From Nitrosopumilales archaeon (lineage in GTDB: Archaea; Thermoproteota; Nitrososphaeria; Nitrososphaerales; Nitrosopumilaceae), in NCBI GenBank assembly GCA_016176745.1, contig JACOWO010000058.1:1-6752 (forward strand): a stretch of 6,752 nt of DNA, read 5' to 3'. Position numbers and translations under genes: made by a program. The notes below the pieces were generated by a model. That model ran no database searches and was not told the DNA's origin. It saw only the letters and a program-made list of their open reading frames with translations. Below are positions 1 through 5,751 of the stretch, one piece after another; positions within the stretch are counted from its first letter, which is position 1, and every line of letters begins with the position of its first letter.

Positions 1-2
1 AC

Positions 3-1643
3 TTAGTACTCGCCCATTCCTCCACCTGGTGGCATTCCTTGTGGTGGAGCAGACTTTGATACTGCAACAACATTGTCTATCCTTAAAATCATGTTTGCAG
101 TTTCTGTTGCAGATTTTATTACCTGTTCTTTTACTTTGAGAGGTTCTAGAACATCAAGTTTTGCAATGTTTCCCACTGTACCGTTAATTACATCAATACC
201 TGTATATTTTTCACCAGCTGATTGTTTTGCACGAAGCTGAGTTATAGCATCAATTGGATTCATGCCTGCATTTCTTGCTAGTGCAAGGGGAATGGATTCT
301 AAAGCTTCAGCAAATTTTTCAACTGCTAATTGCTCACGACCAGATAACGATTGCGACCATGTTCTAAGCTTTACAGCAACATATGCTTCAGGAGCTCCAC
401 CACCTACAAGCATTAACGGTCTTTCAACAACATCTTTTACAACCATTAAGGCATCATGTATGGAACGCTCAGCCTCATCAATTACCCTTTGTGAGCCTCC
501 TCGTATAAGTACGGTTACTGCTTTTGGATTTTTACAGCCCTCAATAAACACCCAATTATCGTTTTCAATTTGCTTTTCCTCTACATTTTGGGCTAGTCCA
601 AGATCTTTTTCTGATAAATCATTTACGTTTCCAACTATTCTTCCACCTGTTGCCTTTGCAAGCTTTGACATGTCGCTTTCTTTTATTCTCCTTACCGTAA
701 GAATGTCGGCTTTGGCAAGATAATGCTGTACGATATCATCAATTCCTTTTTGGCACAAGACAACATTAGCATTAGCAGACTTGATTTTTTCAACCATGTC
801 ACGCAAGATCTTGTCTTCTTCGTCCATGAAAGATTTGATTTGGTTGGGATCTGAGATGTTTATTTTTGCTTCAAATTCTGTTTTTTCAATCTCAAGCGGT
901 GCGCTAATCAAAGCAATTTTTGCGTTTTCTATCTTTTTTGGCATTCCACTATGAACAACTTCTTTATCTAGAACTATGCCATTAACAATCTGACTATCAG
1001 ACACAGAACCACCTGCTTTCTTTTCTACTTTGATATTGTCTATTTTTATTTTACATTCGCCGTTTTTTTCCTCACGTATTGCAAGACATGCATCAACAAC
1101 AAGCTTTGAAAGATCTGTTGCCTCGATTGATACCAGCTTTGTTTGCATTGCTGTTTTTGCAATTTTTTCCAAAGTACTTCGATCATCAACATTTACTTTT
1201 TGTGCTATTTCTAAAAGAATTTCCGAGGCTTTTCTTGATGCCTTTTTGTAGCCATCAGCAATTATCACTGGATGAATTTCGTTATCAATTAATGATTCAG
1301 CCTTCTCCAAGAGTGCACCTGCCATGACTACAGCAGATGTGGTCCCGTCTCCAACTTCACTGTCTGTTGCTTTTGCAACCTCTACCATCATTTTTGCAGC
1401 TGGGTGCTGAACATCAATTTCTTTTAGTATAGTTGCGCCATCATTTGTAATAGTAATATCGCCAAGTGAATCTACAAGCATCTTGTCCATTCCACGCGGT
1501 CCTAAACTAGTGCTTATTATCTCTGCAATCAGTTTGGCTGCAGATATGTTGTTTCTTTGAGCATCACGTCCTCTTGATTGGCGAGTTCCCTCTTTTAGTA
1601 AAATAACTGGAATCCCTTCGGCGGTAGTCTGTAGTTGAACCAT
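3..1643 (-). CDS. Thermosome subunit (archaeal group II chaperonin, HSP60/TCP-1 family)
   Basis: ATP-driven cytosolic folding machine; subunits form a double ring with a built-in lid. The 546-residue product has the usual length and is complete at both ends. The N-terminal equatorial domain carries [10 protein letters not shown] (47-56), TNDGAT (66-71) and the nucleotide-binding GDGTT at 98-102. The apical domain lies roughly at 215-370. The returning equatorial segment has the ATPase aspartate in SIHDAL (D397) and GGGAPE (414-419). The tail ends in the Gly/Met-rich GGGMGEY typical of thermosomes. The ATG at 1641-1643 is chosen because [19 protein letters not shown] matches the family N-terminus. 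No Shine-Dalgarno precedes it, but a TATA-like box lies about 25 nt upstream, so a leaderless mRNA is likely. Nitrososphaerota usually have more than one paralogue; whether this is alpha or beta cannot be told here. Its terminator is outside the window. Confidence 0.97.
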   Translation of the reverse strand: MVQLQTTAEGIPVILLKEGTRQSRGRDAQRNNISAAKLIAEIISTSLGPRGMDKMLVDSLGDITITNDGATILKEIDVQHPAAKMMVEVAKATDSEVGDGTTSAVVMAGALLEKAESLIDNEIHPVIIADGYKKASRKASEILLEIAQKVNVDDRSTLEKIAKTAMQTKLVSIEATDLSKLVVDACLAIREEKNGECKIKIDNIKVEKKAGGSVSDSQIVNGIVLDKEVVHSGMPKKIENAKIALISAPLEIEKTEFEAKINISDPNQIKSFMDEEDKILRDMVEKIKSANANVVLCQKGIDDIVQHYLAKADILTVRRIKESDMSKLAKATGGRIVGNVNDLSEKDLGLAQNVEEKQIENDNWVFIEGCKNPKAVTVLIRGGSQRVIDEAERSIHDALMVVKDVVERPLMLVGGGAPEAYVAVKLRTWSQSLSGREQLAVEKFAEALESIPLALARNAGMNPIDAITQLRAKQSAGEKYTGIDVINGTVGNIAKLDVLEPLKVKEQVIKSATETANMILRIDNVVAVSKSAPPQGMPPGGGMGEY

Positions 1644-1663
1644 AAAAATAACACAAAGATTTT

Positions 1664-1671
1664 CTATTTAT
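1664..1671 (-). promoter_or_regulatory. TATA-like box of the thermosome gene
   Basis: The minus strand reads ATAAATAG here, centred about 25 nt upstream of the ATG at 1643. That is the distance expected between an archaeal TATA box and its start site, which would place transcription initiation at or next to the start codon. This is a spacing and composition argument only. The 72-base gap 1644-1715 also holds a T5 run (minus strand, 1709-1713) just after the stop of the upstream gene, a possible weak terminator. Confidence 0.45.
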
Positions 1672-1715
1672 GGGATGATTACAAATTCCACAATTGATAA
1701 TCGTTTTTAAAAATT

Positions 1716-2192
1716 CTAACCACTATTTGCTTCAATAATGTCAATTTGAATTACCTTGACTACCTTTAACTGTCCTAGTAATAGCTCTTGCTCCTTGTCA
1801 TAATAATTATAAATTCCCTCAGATTGCGGAGTAAATGTAATAATGTCTTTTTCTCTAGGTGCTAAAAGTTCTGTCTGGATATCTAACCCATCAATGTATA
1901 GCCTGTGAGGCGATGTGCCATCATTGATTACAGTTAGAATATACACAAAGCCAAGGCGAGTAATCAACGTAGGATTGTTTTTTCCACCGTTTCCGACTAT
2001 TCCATCTACAGTTGTCTTTATGCCATCGTCTCTAAACGCTACAGTTTGCCTGACAGTTTCAGGATAGAAAATATCTACATGCCTTACTGTGCCTTGTCCT
2101 ATTAGACCCATTAATGCACCAAAAAATACAATGCCTGCAATGACTCCAATGACTATGAATTTTTTACTAGAGTTTTTCTGTGTATTTTGCAT
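1716..2192 (-). CDS. Membrane-anchored cupredoxin-like protein lacking most copper ligands
   Basis: The 158-residue product has a short basic N-terminus (KK at 10-11), one hydrophobic helix at about 12-33 and then a soluble, presumably extracytoplasmic, beta-rich domain (55-150). That domain reads like a small cupredoxin: NPTL near 73-76, a beta strand (VYILTVIN), SPHRLYIDGL with His96, a TELLAPREKDIITF strand, then EGIYNYY. In ordinary cupredoxins the last strand is followed by a Cys, a His and a Met/His in a loop. Here the Cys position is Asp132 and the loop is short (DKEQELLLGQ) without Cys, His or Met, so a mononuclear type 1 or CuA site is not expected. It follows the Met-rich gene after 6 nt and is surely co-transcribed with it. 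The ATG at 2190-2192 places basic residues before the helix; no Shine-Dalgarno is visible, which fits translation downstream of the first gene. The fold call is by pattern; function unknown. Confidence 0.75.
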   Translation of the reverse strand: MQNTQKNSSKKFIVIGVIAGIVFFGALMGLIGQGTVRHVDIFYPETVRQTVAFRDDGIKTTVDGIVGNGGKNNPTLITRLGFVYILTVINDGTSPHRLYIDGLDIQTELLAPREKDIITFTPQSEGIYNYYDKEQELLLGQLKVVKVIQIDIIEANSG

Positions 2193-2198
2193 TTTGTA

Positions 2199-2675
2199 CT
2201 ATGGGTTCTGTCCCATCATAGGTCCCATATTGCCAGTCCAATTTCCCATCATTGGTCCAAACCATTGTTGTTGAAACTGTTGGTTGTTCATCATGCCTTG
2301 CATAAATTGCTGATTTTGTATCATCATATCATACATTTGCTGGCGTAGCTGAGGATCATTCATCATTGGGTTCATCATTTGACTTGTCATCTGGTTCATG
2401 TGTTGTGGATTTTGCATCATGGTATTGTGCATCTGTTGAATGATCTGAGGATTATCTAACATGGTCTGATGCCATTGTGCCATAAGGTTAGGATCATTTA
2501 TCATAGTATTCATCCAGTTAGTCATTGTCTCAGGATTGTTCATCATTTGCTGCATTTGTTGAGTGGTCATGGGCATAAAGTTAGTCTGTGTTGATTGAAA
2601 AACACCGTATCCTATGCCAATGCCGGCAAAGAACACACCTATTGCAATTCCAATCCAAACAGATTGTTTTACCAT
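2199..2675 (-). CDS. Methionine/glutamine-rich membrane-anchored repeat protein
   Basis: Hypothetical 158-residue protein. Residues 5-26 form one hydrophobic helix (signal anchor or uncleaved signal peptide; K3 is the only basic residue before it), so the rest is probably extracytoplasmic. The remainder is strikingly biased: about 31 Met and 29 Gln, many Asn, no Cys and almost no charge. Residues 46-119 repeat a 14-residue unit of the form N-(N/D)-P-x-x-M-x-x-(M/W)-x-x-(T)-M-(M/I/L), with prolines at 48, 62, 76, 90 and 108. The C-terminus has two GPMMG motifs (140-144, 151-155). Met-rich extracytoplasmic proteins often bind Cu(I)/Ag(I) through thioethers; the NP-x-x-M pattern also recalls STI1-type helical repeats. 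Both readings are inference. It is the first gene of an operon with the cupredoxin-like gene. The ATG at 2673-2675 has a TATA-like box about 23 nt upstream and no Shine-Dalgarno. Confidence 0.85.
   Translation of the reverse strand: MVKQSVWIGIAIGVFFAGIGIGYGVFQSTQTNFMPMTTQQMQQMMNNPETMTNWMNTMINDPNLMAQWHQTMLDNPQIIQQMHNTMMQNPQHMNQMTSQMMNPMMNDPQLRQQMYDMMIQNQQFMQGMMNNQQFQQQWFGPMMGNWTGNMGPMMGQNP
2319..2540 (-). repeat. Protein-level 14-residue (42-nt) repeat array in the Met-rich gene
   Basis: Units begin at residues 46, 60, 74, 88 and 106: NNPETMTNWMNTMI, NDPNLMAQWHQTML, DNPQIIQQMHNTMM, an 18-residue variant, then NDPQLRQQMYDMMI. The period is exact for the first three units and expanded by four residues in the fourth. 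A decayed unit starting QNQQF follows. DNA identity between units is modest, so this is an old, protein-constrained repeat rather than a fresh tandem duplication. Confidence 0.8.
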
Positions 2676-2692
2676 ATTTTTGGATTCATTTT

Positions 2693-2703
2693 TTAATTAA
2701 TAA
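2693..2703 (-). promoter_or_regulatory. TATA-like box of the Met-rich/cupredoxin-like operon
   Basis: The minus strand reads TTATTAATTAA, centred about 23 nt upstream of the ATG at 2675 in a long A/T stretch. The spacing fits a leaderless or nearly leaderless transcript. Inferred from position and composition. Confidence 0.45.
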
Positions 2704-2735
2704 TCATATGGAGAATTTCCAATGTTGAGTATCAA

Positions 2736-2802
2736 AGCCGAGAATCGATATATCCTATTAAAGGACTTTATGCTCGCGATAAAAGCATGAATCTACTCGG
2801 CT
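2736..2802 (+). other. Inverted repeat enclosing two small hairpins in the divergent intergenic region
   Basis: AGCCGAG (2736-2742) and CTCGGCT (2796-2802) are perfect 7-base complements. Between them lie TCCT/AGGA (2753-2756 with 2762-2765, 5-nt loop) and TTTATGCT/AGCATGAA (2767-2774 with 2784-2791, one G-T wobble, 9-nt loop). Folded together this would be a three-way junction. The outer arms are GC-rich in an AT-rich background. The element lies between the two divergent TATA-like boxes, upstream of both presumed start sites, so it is more likely an operator, or an RNA of its own, than a 5' leader. Short arms of this kind can arise by chance. Confidence 0.3.
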
Positions 2803-2811
2803 GCACTTTAC

Positions 2812-2822
2812 AAATTAATTAT
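2812..2822 (+). promoter_or_regulatory. TATA-like box of the Cache-HAMP-cyclase gene
   Basis: AAATTAATTAT is centred 29 nt before the TTG at 2846 and 19 nt before the ATG at 2836. The spacing slightly favours transcription starting just before the TTG, which would be a leaderless TTG-initiated mRNA. Inferred from position and composition. Confidence 0.4.
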
Positions 2823-2845
2823 CACTAGCTTGAGAATGATGCAAA

Positions 2846-4597
2846 TTGAGCTCAAAAATTAGAATCGGGCTAAGCAAAAAGCTTGTCTTTTTGGTAATGT
2901 CAGTATCGCTAGTAGCGATTGGAATCAGTGCATATCTTAGCTTCACATATGGCGTTGAGGTTCTAAAACAAAAGACAGGTGATCAACTACTTGGCGAGTC
3001 AACGACAAGAGGTAACTCGCTTAGAAATCTTTTTGATGCCAGGATAAAGCAAATCCAAATCTTAGCAACAGATCCTATGATTCAGGTACTAGTAGATGAG
3101 CTAAACAATGTCTCAGGTGATGAATACAAAACTAAAATTGATGAAGCTAGAAGACATTTTTTAATCGAGGTTCAGGCATTTCAGGAGCTAGTGGGATATT
3201 CTATTGGTTTTGAGGACGTAAAGATACTTGGAAAGCAAGGTCAGGCTTACTTTTCTCTAGCACAAATCTCAAACGAGGACTTTTCACAAGACCCGTACTT
3301 TCTCCTAGAATTGGAAAAGTCATTTGTAGACTTTGAGCCTGTTGCTGAAAACCAAAAAAGAATGATTGTTGTAACTCCGATTTTTGCAAAAGATGACAAT
3401 CACAGCTCAGAGCCAATTGGTGTTATAATTGCTAAAATGCGAACAAAAACAATGGATGACATACTGCTTAACAGAAGCGGCCTTGGAAAATCAGACGAAG
3501 TCTATGTTGTAAACGACGACTATACTCTGATCTCAGAATCAAGGTTTCTAAAAAATACAGCATTCAATCAAAAAGTTGACACGCTTCCTGTAAGAAAATG
3601 CTTTGAGGAAGAAAAAGAAATACTTGATTTTTATCCTGATTACAGAGGCATCAAAATTTTTGGCTCATCGTATTGTGCAAAAGATTTGGGCTTTGTGTTG
3701 CTTGCAGAAATTGACGAATCAGAAACCATAGAACCAATACTGATTCTACAAGACAGAATATTTCTGACAGGGCTTGTGATCACAATGGCAATGGGCGTGG
3801 TTACATTTTTCCTATCAAAGTCAATCTCACATCCTTTGGTAAAACTGCAAAAGGCAGCACAAGAAATTGCAAAAGGAAACTTTGATGTTAGAACCAACAT
3901 AAAAACAAGTGACGAGATAGGCCAGCTTTCAGCTTCGTTTGACTCTATGGCAAAAAGGCTGCAAGAATCAGCCATGGCAATTAACCTTAGAGAAGAAATA
4001 ATCAAAGAACAAGAAAACATGCTTTTGCTATTTTCTAAACATAATGAAGACTGTTGTGTTTGTATGATTGATATCATCCAGTCTACAATGCTTGCTTCTG
4101 AATTAGATGAAGAAAAAACTAGGAAATTTTATGGAATTTTTATAAACTCTATAGCAGAAATCGTAAAAAAGTTTGGCGGAATTGTTGTCAAAAATATAGG
4201 CGACGCTGTCTTGTTTTACTTTGCAGAAATCAAATCGTCAAATTCACAAGCATTTCTAAACGCAATAGAGTGTTGTTTGACAATATGTGATTCAAATGAA
4301 AAAATAAGCTCAAATCTACAAAAAGAAAGCTTACCAGCCATAGCATACAGGGTTAGCATGACTTATGGTACAGTTAGTTTAGCACAGGTTAGCACATCTT
4401 CTGTAAAGGACATTTTTGGCTCTACTGTAAATCGATGTGCTAAGATTAACCGATTTGCACTTCCAAACACTCTAGTAATTGGTAGCGATGTGTATGAAAA
4501 TGTAAAATCTACAGAAAAGTATACTTTTAAAAACATGAATGTCAACCCAACTGGAACAAATAAGATCTATTCAGTCTACTTGGTTTCAAGAATCTAA
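2846..4597 (+). CDS. Transmembrane receptor cyclase: Cache-like sensor, HAMP, class III adenylate/guanylate cyclase domain
   Basis: The 583-residue product is expected to turn ATP or GTP into a cyclic nucleotide in response to an extracellular signal. Order: basic N-terminus (K4, R6, K11, K12), helix 1 at about 13-33, extracytoplasmic dCache-type sensor at about 35-295 (TPIF then IGVIIAKM at 177-198; VYVVNDDYTLIS at 219-230), helix 2 at 305-324, HAMP at about 325-375, a coiled linker, then the cyclase domain at 400-583. Both metal aspartates are present (D409 in MIDIIQST, D453 in KNIGDAV), as are K449, D522 and N529. The purine-contacting pair K449/D522 resembles adenylate cyclases. The usual transition-state Arg four residues after N529 is Lys533, so activity may be altered. 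The TTG start is preceded by an in-frame TGA at 2837; see the finding on the ATGATG just upstream. It is divergent from the Met-rich operon. Confidence 0.9.
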   Translation: MSSKIRIGLSKKLVFLVMSVSLVAIGISAYLSFTYGVEVLKQKTGDQLLGESTTRGNSLRNLFDARIKQIQILATDPMIQVLVDELNNVSGDEYKTKIDEARRHFLIEVQAFQELVGYSIGFEDVKILGKQGQAYFSLAQISNEDFSQDPYFLLELEKSFVDFEPVAENQKRMIVVTPIFAKDDNHSSEPIGVIIAKMRTKTMDDILLNRSGLGKSDEVYVVNDDYTLISESRFLKNTAFNQKVDTLPVRKCFEEEKEILDFYPDYRGIKIFGSSYCAKDLGFVLLAEIDESETIEPILILQDRIFLTGLVITMAMGVVTFFLSKSISHPLVKLQKAAQEIAKGNFDVRTNIKTSDEIGQLSASFDSMAKRLQESAMAINLREEIIKEQENMLLLFSKHNEDCCVCMIDIIQSTMLASELDEEKTRKFYGIFINSIAEIVKKFGGIVVKNIGDAVLFYFAEIKSSNSQAFLNAIECCLTICDSNEKISSNLQKESLPAIAYRVSMTYGTVSLAQVSTSSVKDIFGSTVNRCAKINRFALPNTLVIGSDVYENVKSTEKYTFKNMNVNPTGTNKIYSVYLVSRI

Positions 4598-4606
4598 TTT
4601 TAACTA

Positions 4607-4621
4607 CGATCCTTGGGATCG
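4607..4621 (+). terminator. Perfect 6-bp hairpin just after the cyclase gene
   Basis: CGATCC, loop TTG, GGATCG, starting 10 nt after the stop codon. There is no T-run directly behind it (GATTTGAACATGG follows), so it is not a classic terminator. The short T-rich stretch AATTTTAA lies between the stop and the hairpin. It could instead protect the mRNA 3' end or bind a protein. Confidence 0.3.
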
Positions 4622-4681
4622 ATTTGAACATGGTTTAATCTAAAACAATTGATTTATCGCATCTGAAAATTTTGGTAATGA

Positions 4682-4694
4682 TTTAAATAATTTT
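4682..4694 (+). promoter_or_regulatory. TATA-like box of the DUF1059 gene
   Basis: TTTAAATAATTTT lies about 18-30 nt before the ATG at 4712, right for transcription starting at or close to the start codon. A G5 run (GGGGGA, 4701-4706) sits 5 nt before the ATG and could serve as a weak Shine-Dalgarno if the mRNA begins further upstream. Inferred from spacing and composition. Confidence 0.45.
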
Positions 4695-4711
4695 AAAAAA
4701 GGGGGATTTAG

Positions 4712-4870
4712 ATGGCAAAACTACGCTGTAGTGATTATGGCTATGAGTGCTCATTTATTGCAGAAGGGGACGGCACAAAGGTAATCGAAGAGTTTGGCAA
4801 ACACACAGCCGAAGAGCATGGAATCGAGTACTCAAAAGAAGCACTGATGCAATTTTTGATGCGCCAGTAA
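4712..4870 (+). CDS. DUF1059 family small protein (52 aa)
   Basis: A short gene encoding MAKLRCSDYGYECSF and onward, ending FLMRQ. It fits DUF1059, a family of 50-60-residue proteins of unknown function in archaea and bacteria. The conserved features seen are LRC (C6), G10, C13 in the first hairpin, an acidic turn, then a helix with H31 and the EEHGIE segment (H36). The two Cys and two His could form a metal site, but this is inference; no function is established for the family. ATG at 4712 is supported by the family N-terminus and the TATA-like box. It stands alone or may be read through into the membrane protein gene 52 nt downstream. Confidence 0.88.
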   Translation: MAKLRCSDYGYECSFIAEGDGTKVIEEFGKHTAEEHGIEYSKEALMQFLMRQ

Positions 4871-4892
4871 GAATAAATCGATTCAAACTGAT

Positions 4893-4913
4893 ATTTTGTT
4901 TTAATTTTATTTT
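4893..4913 (+). terminator. T-rich tract after the DUF1059 gene
   Basis: A run of mostly T (TTTTGTTTTAATTTTATTT) begins about 22 nt after the DUF1059 stop. Archaeal termination commonly needs only such T-rich tracts, without a hairpin. It sits just before the next start codon, so it may equally be part of that gene's promoter. Confidence 0.3.
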
Positions 4914-4922
4914 ATAGAGGAA

Positions 4923-5483
4923 TTGGACGTTTTTCAGCTAGCAGAAGAGTATTTTCTTATAACTATTGCAGTTGTGACAGGCATAGGTGCCTTGCAAGGC
5001 GCAATTTTGGGAAGGGGCATACGTAACAGGTTTCCAAGCTTGAAGCATCATGCAAGAGCAGTTTCATGCATTTTGCTTGTCTTGTTCTCAATTAGCGCAA
5101 TTGGAAACGTGATAAACTTTGCTAGTCCGCCTAAAGCGTCACTTGATGCTTTTACTATGCCTACAACACTAGAAGATGCCCTCTTCATAGTGGTGAATCT
5201 GTTGGGGATAAACGCAGGCATAGGGATGGCAATTGCAACCTTTGTTTCACTGGTACTTCTTTTGATCTTTAGGTTTGCAGACGTAAATGTAGTGGCAAAA
5301 TATTTCATGTTTGTACTTAGTGTAATGGTAGTCTTGGCAGTGCTGGTTGCACGGTTTACAGATTATGTGCCAACACAGTTTCAGATAATTCTTTACGCAT
5401 TTTATGAAGTCGGAGTCACAGTTGGGATATTCCTAGTCACAAGTAGAAAAAGTGAAGAGCTTGTTTCAGAGCTTGATCAATAA
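4923..5483 (+). CDS. Multi-pass integral membrane protein of unknown function
   Basis: A 186-residue hydrophobic protein not recognised as a named family. Likely membrane segments are at about 11-30, 46-66, 86-116 (long enough for one or two helices), 123-144 and 153-173, so five or six in all. A basic loop follows the first segment (RGIRNRFPSLKHHAR, 31-45) and the charged C-terminus is RKSEELVSELDQ, suggesting both are cytoplasmic. No catalytic or transport signature is visible. The start is TTG at 4923: an in-frame TAA lies at 4902-4904 and no ATG or GTG intervenes, while the next in-frame GTG (4974) would cut the first helix. AGAGG at 4916-4920 is a Shine-Dalgarno-like sequence but only 2 nt from the TTG. 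Probably expressed alone or with the DUF1059 gene. Confidence 0.82.
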   Translation: MDVFQLAEEYFLITIAVVTGIGALQGAILGRGIRNRFPSLKHHARAVSCILLVLFSISAIGNVINFASPPKASLDAFTMPTTLEDALFIVVNLLGINAGIGMAIATFVSLVLLLIFRFADVNVVAKYFMFVLSVMVVLAVLVARFTDYVPTQFQIILYAFYEVGVTVGIFLVTSRKSEELVSELDQ

Positions 5484-5518
5484 AATAGAAATTGTATAAT
5501 CAATTTAGAGACTGTGCA

Positions 5519-5525
5519 AGGTGAT
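5519..5525 (+). promoter_or_regulatory. Strong Shine-Dalgarno (AGGTGAT) before a non-canonical start
   Basis: AGGTGAT matches seven consecutive bases of the complement of the usual archaeal 16S rRNA 3' end. It ends 4 nt before an ATT codon at 5530 that opens a 73-codon frame. Most other starts in this window have no such site, which makes this one notable. It decides the proposed start of the small gene. Confidence 0.45.
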
Positions 5526-5529
5526 ATAG

Positions 5530-5751
5530 ATTACAAATCTGTGGGTAAGAGTTAATGCACAAAACTCTGATAATGATTTTTGGTATATTGATTATGAAAA
5601 TTGCATCGCAACACATTCAGACCAAAAACCAATACACGAAAGTACTCGTAAATGGAATGGAACAATTTTAGAATTTTTAGAACAGCGTCAAATGCAAATA
5701 ATTACAAAAAATGAGACCGAAATTAAATTCAAACCCCAAGAATCAGGCTGA
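5530..5751 (+). CDS. Putative small protein (73 aa) with non-canonical ATT or CTG start
   Basis: An open frame encodes ITNLWVRVNAQNSDNDFWYI and onward, ending IKFKPQESG. It has no ATG, GTG or TTG near its 5' end. An in-frame TAG at 5527-5529 precedes it, and a GTG sits two codons before that TAG (5521). The first codon ATT has AGGTGAT at ideal distance; CTG at 5539 is the alternative. The product looks protein-like: mixed charged and aromatic residues (three Trp), probable beta strands at 3-9 and 17-27, a helix at 44-54. No family is recognised. 73 stop-free codons in AT-rich DNA is unlikely but not impossible by chance. It could also be a pseudogene whose start was lost through the TAG. Its stop overlaps the convergent GIY-YIG gene end by 9 nt. 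Confidence 0.5.
   Translation: MTNLWVRVNAQNSDNDFWYIDYENCIATHSDQKPIHESTRKWNGTILEFLEQRQMQIITKNETEIKFKPQESG

Noticed and set aside
262..723. Plus-strand open frames inside the thermosome gene (also at 1030-1251 and 1079-1327)
   Set aside because: They are antisense to a well-conserved chaperonin sequence, match no family and look like frame shadows.
2089..2274. Plus-strand 61-codon frame over the junction of the Met-rich and cupredoxin-like genes
   Set aside because: It is the complement of Met-rich and hydrophobic-helix codons and has no ribosome binding site or family resemblance.
2319..2540. CRISPR-like or minisatellite DNA repeat
   Set aside because: The 42-nt period is a protein-level repeat with divergent DNA, in frame within a gene and without unique spacers.
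2736..2802. A tRNA gene suggested by 7-base arms about 53 nt apart
   Set aside because: On neither strand is there a TTC-type T-loop, a proper D-arm or an anticodon stem that pairs; only the outer arms fit.
3640..4077. Minus-strand open frames inside the cyclase gene (also 3201-3416 and 4363-4545)
   Set aside because: They lie antisense to recognisable Cache, HAMP and cyclase motifs, with no start signals of their own.
5048..5308. Minus-strand frame inside the membrane protein gene, and plus-strand frames at 5861-6076 and 6097-6369
   Set aside because: Complements of membrane-helix, GIY-YIG-like and TFB codons respectively; the sense-strand proteins are clearly the real ones.
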